Origin: Rhizobium sp. ICMP 5592 | GTDB taxonomy: Bacteria; Pseudomonadota; Alphaproteobacteria; Rhizobiales; Rhizobiaceae | Assembly: GCF_009498525.1 (NCBI RefSeq) | Contig: NZ_QSNT01000003.1 | Coordinates: 909,671-973,670 of the forward strand | Reading direction: 5' to 3' | Length of the DNA: 64,000 bases | Part shown: piece after piece, positions 59,648 to 64,000 of the stretch | Numbering within the stretch: position 1 is the stretch's first letter | Layout: each line of letters begins with the position of its first letter | Notes under the pieces: model-generated | The model's input: the letters and a program-made list of their open reading frames with translations, nothing else | The model's database searches: none | What the model was told of the DNA's origin: nothing | Program-made: the position numbers and the translations under genes

Positions 59648-60280
59648 TCAGCCCTGTACGATATCGACGGTGGCGTCGGCCGGACGACGGTTTTCCAGGA
59701 TCAGGCGGCCATTGGGCAGATCGTTGCCGTAGACCTTCTCGCGGGCGGCCTCGTCGTCGAGCTCATAGCCCTTCCAGCGCTCCCAGAGCCGCTGCTCCAG
59801 GACCTCCATGGGTGGCGCGAGCATGATCGAATAGTCGAACATGCCTTCCAGCTCCGCCCATTTACCCTGGCTGAGGAGCAGGTAATTGCCCTCGATGACG
59901 ATGAAACGATGATCGGGCGAGACGATGCGGGCCGAGGCGATCGCGAGTTCGCGCGAACGATCGAAAACCGGCACCAGCACTTCCTGATCGGCCGCGCGCA
60001 CTGCCTTGACGATATCGAGAAAGGCGCGCACGTCGAAGCTTTCGGGGACACCCTTGCGCTTCAGCAGGCCCTTCTCGATCAGGACGGCATTGTCCATGTG
60101 GAAGCCATCCATCGGCAGGACTTCGGCGCTTTCGCCTCTGGTCCTCAAAGCCTCGGCCACCTTGTCGGCCAAGGTCGATTTGCCGGCGCCCGGCGGCCCT
60201 GCAATGGCCACCAGGAACCGTTTCGTATCGCCGGCGCGCGCGAGGATCTCGCCGGCGATATCCTCGAGCGTGGAACTCAT
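59648..60280 (-). CDS. frcK: FrcK-like kinase of the fructose uptake operon
   Basis: The 210-residue P-loop kinase has Walker A AGPPGAGKST (27-36). A substrate region LPMDGFHMDNAVLIEKGLLK and a lid with REKVYGNDLPNGRLI follow. It resembles the pantothenate/uridine kinase group that includes FrcK of the Sinorhizobium meliloti frcBCAK operon. FrcK is reported to be a cytoplasmic kinase, and its substrate has not been firmly set. Its start overlaps the frcA stop by four bases. It is the last gene of the operon. Confidence 0.87.
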   Translation of the reverse strand: MSSTLEDIAGEILARAGDTKRFLVAIAGPPGAGKSTLADKVAEALRTRGESAEVLPMDGFHMDNAVLIEKGLLKRKGVPESFDVRAFLDIVKAVRAADQEVLVPVFDRSRELAIASARIVSPDHRFIVIEGNYLLLSQGKWAELEGMFDYSIMLAPPMEVLEQRLWERWKGYELDDEAAREKVYGNDLPNGRLILENRRPADATVDIVQG

Positions 60281-61065
60281 GCGGCGACGGTCTCCGCCGG
60301 CGGCGCCTTGGCGCCGGTCATGAAGGCAACGGCATCGGACATGGTGTATTCCTTCGGATTGATCACGGTCAGCCGGCGTCCGAGACGGTGGATATGGATA
60401 CGATCCGCCACCTCGAAGACATGCGGCATATTGTGCGAGATCAACACGATCGGCAAGCCGCGTGAGCGCACGTCGAGGATCAGCTCCAGCACCTTACGGC
60501 TTTCCTTGACGCCGAGAGCAGCCGTCGGCTCATCCATGATGACGACCTTGGATCCGAAGGCGGCGGCACGCGCCACCGCCACGCCTTGACGCTGGCCGCC
60601 CGAGAGCGTTTCCACCGCCTGGTTGATATTCTGGATGGTCATCAGGCCAAGTTCGGTGAGCTTGTCGCGGGCGCGCTTTTCCATTGCCGGCCGATCGAGC
60701 ATGCGGAATACGGAGCCGAGGACGCCTGGCTTGCGGATTTCGCGACCGAGGAACATGTTGTCCGCAATCGAGAGCGCCGGCGACAACGCCAGGTTCTGGT
60801 AGACCGTTTCGATGCCTGCCTCGCGCGCTTCCATCGGCGAGCGGAAATGGACCGGCTTGCCTTCCAGCTTGATCTCGCCTTCGTCGGGGGTCACCGCGCC
60901 GGAAATCGCCTTGATCAAAGAGGATTTTCCGGCGCCGTTGTCGCCGATGACGGCAAGGATTTCGCCGGGATAGAGATCGAAATCGGCATTGTCGAGCGCG
61001 GTGACGCGTCCATAGCGCTTGACGAGGCCACGCGCAGTGAGAAGGGGTTCGCCAGTCGTGGTCAT
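60277..61065 (-). CDS. frcA: fructose ABC transporter ATP-binding protein
   Basis: The 262-residue single-domain ATPase has Walker A VIGDNGAGKSSLIKAI, Q-loop ETVYQNLALSPALSI, signature LSGGQRQGVAVARAA and Walker B VVIMDEPTAALG. The order is the CUT2 group, but with only one ATPase domain instead of the usual two, as in S. meliloti FrcA. I chose the ATG at 61065, which gives a four-base overlap with frcC; an upstream extension would lie inside frcC. It drives uptake of fructose and related sugars. Confidence 0.92.
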   Translation of the reverse strand: MTTTGEPLLTARGLVKRYGRVTALDNADFDLYPGEILAVIGDNGAGKSSLIKAISGAVTPDEGEIKLEGKPVHFRSPMEAREAGIETVYQNLALSPALSIADNMFLGREIRKPGVLGSVFRMLDRPAMEKRARDKLTELGLMTIQNINQAVETLSGGQRQGVAVARAAAFGSKVVIMDEPTAALGVKESRKVLELILDVRSRGLPIVLISHNMPHVFEVADRIHIHRLGRRLTVINPKEYTMSDAVAFMTGAKAPPAETVAA

Positions 61066-62126
61066 GCCGATACCTTTCTGATCCATTGATCGATCGCGAC
61101 GGCGCCGATGATCAGCACGCCCGTTAGGAGGACCTTCCACTGCGGATCGGCTCCGAGCATGTTGAGGCCCATGGAGACGACGCCGACGATCATGGCGCCG
61201 AACAGCGTGCCGAGGATCGAGCCACGGCCACCGAAGAGCGAGATGCCGCCGATCACGGTCGCGGTAATTGCCTGAAGATTGAAATCCGTCACCGCCGACG
61301 ACGGCGAGACCGAGCCATTACGGCCGATCGAAACCCAGGCAGCAAAGGCCGCGATCAGTCCCGAAACACCGTAGACCGCGAGCAGCACCTTCTTGGTCTG
61401 GATACCCGACAGCTTTGCCGCTTCCGGATCATCGCCGACAGCGTAGACATGCCGGCCCCAGGCGGTGTGATTGAGAATATACCAGAGCCCCACCACCAGC
61501 AGCACCATGGCGATGACGCCCAGCGTCAGCACCGCGCCGCCGAGCCGGAAGCTGACCGCAAAGAGATGCAGGAGCGGCGCCTTTTCGTCGACATCGGTGT
61601 CGCGGATGGTTTCATTGGCGGAATAGATGAAATTCGTCGCCATGACGATATTCCAGGTGCCGAGCGTCACGATGAACGGTGGCAGCTTCATATTGGCGAC
61701 GAGGAAACCGTTGAGCAATCCACAGAGGCCGCCCGCAGCCATGCCGGCGATAATGGCAACCGGTGTCGGCAGGCCGTAGGTGACGGCGACGTTGCCCATG
61801 ACGACGGAGGAAATCACCATGATCACGCCGATCGAAAGATCGATGCCGGCGGTCAGGATGACCAGCGTCTGCGCCGCGGCAAGAATGCCGACGATTGCGA
61901 TCTGCTGCAGGATCAGCGTCAAGGTATAGGCGGAGAAGAATCGTCCGCCGATAGCAAAGCCAAAGATGATGATCGCCATCACCAATACGATCAACGGCAC
62001 GGCGGCCGGCGTCGAATGCAAGAAATGCTGCATGCGTTTGAGAAGAGAGACATCCTGGTGCTCGAACGAGGCAACATTCTTGTCGCTGCCGTCGAGAACA
62101 CGCTCGAATTCCTGTGCTCCGGTCAT
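61062..62126 (-). CDS. frcC: fructose ABC transporter permease
   Basis: The 354-residue CUT2-type permease has about ten hydrophobic segments after a 40-residue cytoplasmic tail. It carries the family motifs LVILTAGIDLSIGVIMVISS, MKLPPFIVTLGTWNIVM, and TATVIGGISLFGGRGSILGTL. This matches FrcC of rhizobial fructose transporters. It is separated from frcB by 177 bp containing a strong hairpin and overlaps frcA by four bases, so the three downstream genes are tightly coupled. Confidence 0.93.
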   Translation of the reverse strand: MTGAQEFERVLDGSDKNVASFEHQDVSLLKRMQHFLHSTPAAVPLIVLVMAIIIFGFAIGGRFFSAYTLTLILQQIAIVGILAAAQTLVILTAGIDLSIGVIMVISSVVMGNVAVTYGLPTPVAIIAGMAAGGLCGLLNGFLVANMKLPPFIVTLGTWNIVMATNFIYSANETIRDTDVDEKAPLLHLFAVSFRLGGAVLTLGVIAMVLLVVGLWYILNHTAWGRHVYAVGDDPEAAKLSGIQTKKVLLAVYGVSGLIAAFAAWVSIGRNGSVSPSSAVTDFNLQAITATVIGGISLFGGRGSILGTLFGAMIVGVVSMGLNMLGADPQWKVLLTGVLIIGAVAIDQWIRKVSA

Positions 62127-62180
62127 TGTATTCCTCCGCTGCCGCGCCGAATTATACGCGGAAACCGCCGGCTGTTGAAA

Positions 62181-62205
62181 CCGGCCGGAGCGATAGCCCG
62201 GCCGG
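62181..62205 (-). other. frcB-frcC intercistronic hairpin
   Basis: CCGGCCGG (62181-62188) and CCGGCCGG (62198-62205) form a perfect 8-bp stem with a 9-base loop. On the minus strand only a short TTT follows. Such hairpins protect the binding-protein message and lower downstream expression. A partial terminator role is possible. Confidence 0.6.
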
Positions 62206-62303
62206 CGTTGATGTCAGGAAGGCATGGTCGCGAACCGAAGGACCGCTTCAGCGAAAAATGTGAAGCAGTTTTCAGATTGGATCATGCCAAATTCAGATGA
62301 GGC

Positions 62304-63329
62304 TTAGCCCCAGCACTTCGCCGTGCCTTCCTTGGTGTCGATCGACTTCAGGCCAGAAACCGGCTTGTCCGTCACCAGCGAGACACCGGTGTCGAAGAAG
62401 GACTTGCCTTCGGTCGGCTTCGGCTTTTCGCCGGTATCGGCGAACTTCTTGATCGCCTCGACGCCGAGGGCTGCCATCATCAACGGATATTGCTGTGATG
62501 TAGCGCCGATCACGCCTTCCTTGACGGACTTGACGCCCGGGCAACCACCGTCAACGGATACGATCAGAACCTGCTTTTCCAAGCCAACGGCCTTGAGCGC
62601 CTGATAGGCGCCGACAGCGGCCGGTTCGTTGATCGTGTGGATGACGTTGATGCTGGAATCCTTCTGCAGGAGGTTTTCCATGGCCTTGCGGCCACCTTCC
62701 TCGTTGCCGTTGGTGACATCATGCCCGACGATGCGCGGATCGGTTTCGTCGCCGATCTTGTTCGGATCCTTCGGGTCGATGCCGAAGCCGATCATGAAGC
62801 CCTGGTCGCGCAGTACATCGACGGAAGGCTGCGACGGTGTCAGGTCGAGGAAGCCGATCTTGGCGTCCTTGGCCTTGTCGCCGAGCGTCTTGTTGGCCCA
62901 TTCGCCGATCAGCTTGCCGGCGAGAAGGTTGTCGGTGGCGAAGGTCGCGTCGGCAGCGTCAGCCGGCTCCAGAGGCGTGTCGAGCGCGATGACCAGCAGG
63001 CCGGCGTCGCGTGCCTTCTTGACCGAGGAAACGATGCCCTTGGTGTCGGAAGCGGTGATCAGAATGCCCTTGGCACCGCTGGCGATGCAGCTCTCGATGG
63101 CCGCGACCTGGCTTTCGCTGTCACCGTCGATCTTGCCGGCGTAGGACTTCAGCGTCACGCCGAGTTCCTTGGCCTTAGCCGTCGCGCCTTCCTTCATCTT
63201 GACGAAGAAGGGGTTGGTATCGGTTTTGGTGATCAGGCAGGCGGAAACATCGGCAGCCTTGGCCGGCGCGGCAAAAGCGACGCCGATCGCCAGAGCGGCG
63301 AGTGCTGCGGAAATAACAGATTTCTTCAT
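62304..63329 (-). CDS. frcB: periplasmic fructose-binding protein
   Basis: The 341-residue exported protein has a signal peptide (VISAALAALAIGVAFAAPAKA). It has the type I periplasmic binding fold: CLITKTDTNPFFVKMKEGAT, AAIESCIASGAKGILITASD, VIALDTPLEPADAADATFAT and HTINEPAAVGAYQAL. It matches FrcB of S. meliloti, which binds fructose, ribose and mannose. It leads the operon frcB-frcC-frcA-frcK, and the divergent ROK regulator starts 254 bp upstream. A hairpin follows it and probably raises its relative abundance. Confidence 0.93.
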   Translation of the reverse strand: MKKSVISAALAALAIGVAFAAPAKAADVSACLITKTDTNPFFVKMKEGATAKAKELGVTLKSYAGKIDGDSESQVAAIESCIASGAKGILITASDTKGIVSSVKKARDAGLLVIALDTPLEPADAADATFATDNLLAGKLIGEWANKTLGDKAKDAKIGFLDLTPSQPSVDVLRDQGFMIGFGIDPKDPNKIGDETDPRIVGHDVTNGNEEGGRKAMENLLQKDSSINVIHTINEPAAVGAYQALKAVGLEKQVLIVSVDGGCPGVKSVKEGVIGATSQQYPLMMAALGVEAIKKFADTGEKPKPTEGKSFFDTGVSLVTDKPVSGLKSIDTKEGTAKCWG

Positions 63330-63472
63330 TCAATCCTCCCAAGATTTGAAAAACCGGGATCCCCCGGCCACTCCGGCTCGCACTGAGTCCGGCTTCAAGA
63401 CGTGCCATGTCCGTTTAGATTTCTTCCTGCTGGACCACCTCCAAGGCCATGCACACATCCTCGACGGGATAT

Positions 63473-63501
63473 ATCTGACCCTAAAGATTTCGCCCTGTCA
63501 A
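63473..63501 (-). promoter_or_regulatory. candidate frcB promoter
   Basis: On the minus strand TTGACA (63501-63496) is followed after 17 bp by TCAGAT (63478-63473), giving a leader of about 135 nt. The surrounding 63500-63560 region is A/T-rich and shared with the divergent ROK gene. Confidence 0.45.
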
Positions 63502-63583
63502 TAAATAAATCCGATTGAATTATTAATCTGCTGTGGCATTTTGATGAAAAATAGGGCATGGCCATGATGGAAGGAGCGGGCCA

Positions 63584-64000
63584 ATGTCTCCCCTGCAAGA
63601 CCCTGAGGAAACGCCAACATCACCCTTGATTCTCGACCCTAGCGGGGGCGCGAATCAGGTTCGCGTCCGCGCGCATAACGAACGGCTGGTGCTGTCGCTC
63701 GTGCGCCGCCACGGTGCGTTGTCGAAAGCCGACATTGCCCGTCGCAGCGGCCTGTCGGCGCAGACCGTCTCCGTCATCATGCGGGCGCTGGAGAAGGACG
63801 GGCTGCTGTCGCGCGGCGAACCGGTGCGCGGGCGGGTCGGGCAGCCTTCCATTCCGATGCGGCTCAATCCGGACGCAGTGCTCTCCTTTGGCGTCAAGAT
63901 CGGCCGGCGCAGCGCCGACCTCGTGCTGATGGATTTCGTCGGGCAGATCCGGATGCAGCTTCATCAGATCTATCCCTATCCACTGCCGCAGGACATCCTG
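63584..64000 (+). CDS. ROK family transcriptional regulator, N-terminal part (partial)
   Basis: The first 139 codons are present and the gene runs off the window edge. The protein has a winged-helix domain (about 25-90, ERLVLSLVRRHGALSKADIA plus RRSGLSAQTVSVIMRALEKDGLL). The start of a ROK sugar-kinase-like domain follows (FGVKIGRRSADLVLMDFVGQI). AAGGAGCGGG lies seven bases before the ATG at 63584. It is divergent from frcBCAK. ROK regulators in this place (FrcR-like) repress the fructose operon, which is the likely role here. Confidence 0.85.
   Translation, partial: MSPLQDPEETPTSPLILDPSGGANQVRVRAHNERLVLSLVRRHGALSKADIARRSGLSAQTVSVIMRALEKDGLLSRGEPVRGRVGQPSIPMRLNPDAVLSFGVKIGRRSADLVLMDFVGQIRMQLHQIYPYPLPQDIL

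Noticed and set aside
1..64000. CRISPR arrays, insertion sequences or restriction/defence islands
   Set aside because: No regular spaced repeats, transposase or recombinase frames, or defence-type domains were seen. BrnTA is the only toxin-antitoxin pair recognised.

Overview
The window is a 64 kb, GC-rich, densely coded stretch of an alphaproteobacterial chromosome. It almost certainly comes from the Rhizobium/Agrobacterium group. The evidence is a type II glutamine synthetase (glnII) with its divergent 63-codon gstI partner, the cell-cycle regulator gcrA, a phoR-pstSCAB-phoU-phoB operon in rhizobial order, a frcBCAK fructose uptake operon, a SAM-II riboswitch on metZ, and a PodJ-like polar protein. 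No rRNA, CRISPR array, prophage or recognisable transposase is present. Most of the window is core genome, with a few small accessory patches.

Layout. 1-9.2 kb: the end of a podJ-like gene, a TSUP exporter coupled to a TIGR02186 protein, an HxlR regulator facing a DHFR/RibD-like reductase, and an Lhr-type helicase overlapping its PdeM-like phosphoesterase. 9.2-12.7 kb: an Rrf2 regulator with an AhpD-like protein, then glnII and gstI back to back across a nitrogen-control region with a sigma-54 promoter, then a YitT protein. 12.7-22.1 kb: a TPR-methyltransferase, a small membrane protein, a CAP-domain lipoprotein, a MATE exporter, pyrD with a DUF952 gene, a LexA-like S24 regulator followed by an exported nuclease-like protein and TerB, a solute-binding protein and a hexapeptide acyltransferase. 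22.3-24.2 kb: a BrnT/BrnA toxin-antitoxin pair with twin operators, tRNA-Gly(CCC) and dcd.

24.3-30.6 kb: metZ behind a promoter, SAM-II aptamer, antiterminator and terminator; apaG; the argD-argF-hslO block; and gcrA behind a cluster of GANTC methylation sites and a CtrA-like box. 30.6-39.5 kb: the phosphate block (phoB, phoU, pstBACS, phoR), with a Pho box at pstS and a PPK2 polyphosphate kinase beside it. 39.5-46 kb: mostly poorly known genes. These are a membrane-anchored protein, a basic small protein, nitronate monooxygenase, tRNA-Thr(CGT), a Cys-rich exported protein, a quinol monooxygenase, two His-rich exported peptides and a LysR-type regulator with two HTH domains.

46.1-64 kb: a YehZYXW-type osmoprotectant ABC transporter; YciI, glyoxalase and PRC-barrel genes; fadD; pgi; a palindromic intergenic repeat; fructokinase; pyrE; a TetR/DUF1772 pair; pyrC; and the frcBCAK operon with the start of a divergent ROK regulator cut by the window edge. 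Fructose imported by FrcBCA can be phosphorylated by fructokinase and isomerised by Pgi, all encoded within 10 kb. Pyrimidine genes pyrC, pyrD and pyrE are scattered through the window, not clustered.

I see no convincing undescribed defence or mobile system. The most informative unexplained signals are regulatory: a 16-bp palindrome shared by the nitronate monooxygenase and fadD promoters, twin operators at brnTA, stacked palindromes before the S24 gene and a 45-bp perfect inverted repeat before dcd. The Cys-rich and His-rich exported small proteins at 42.7-44.3 kb are also unexplained.
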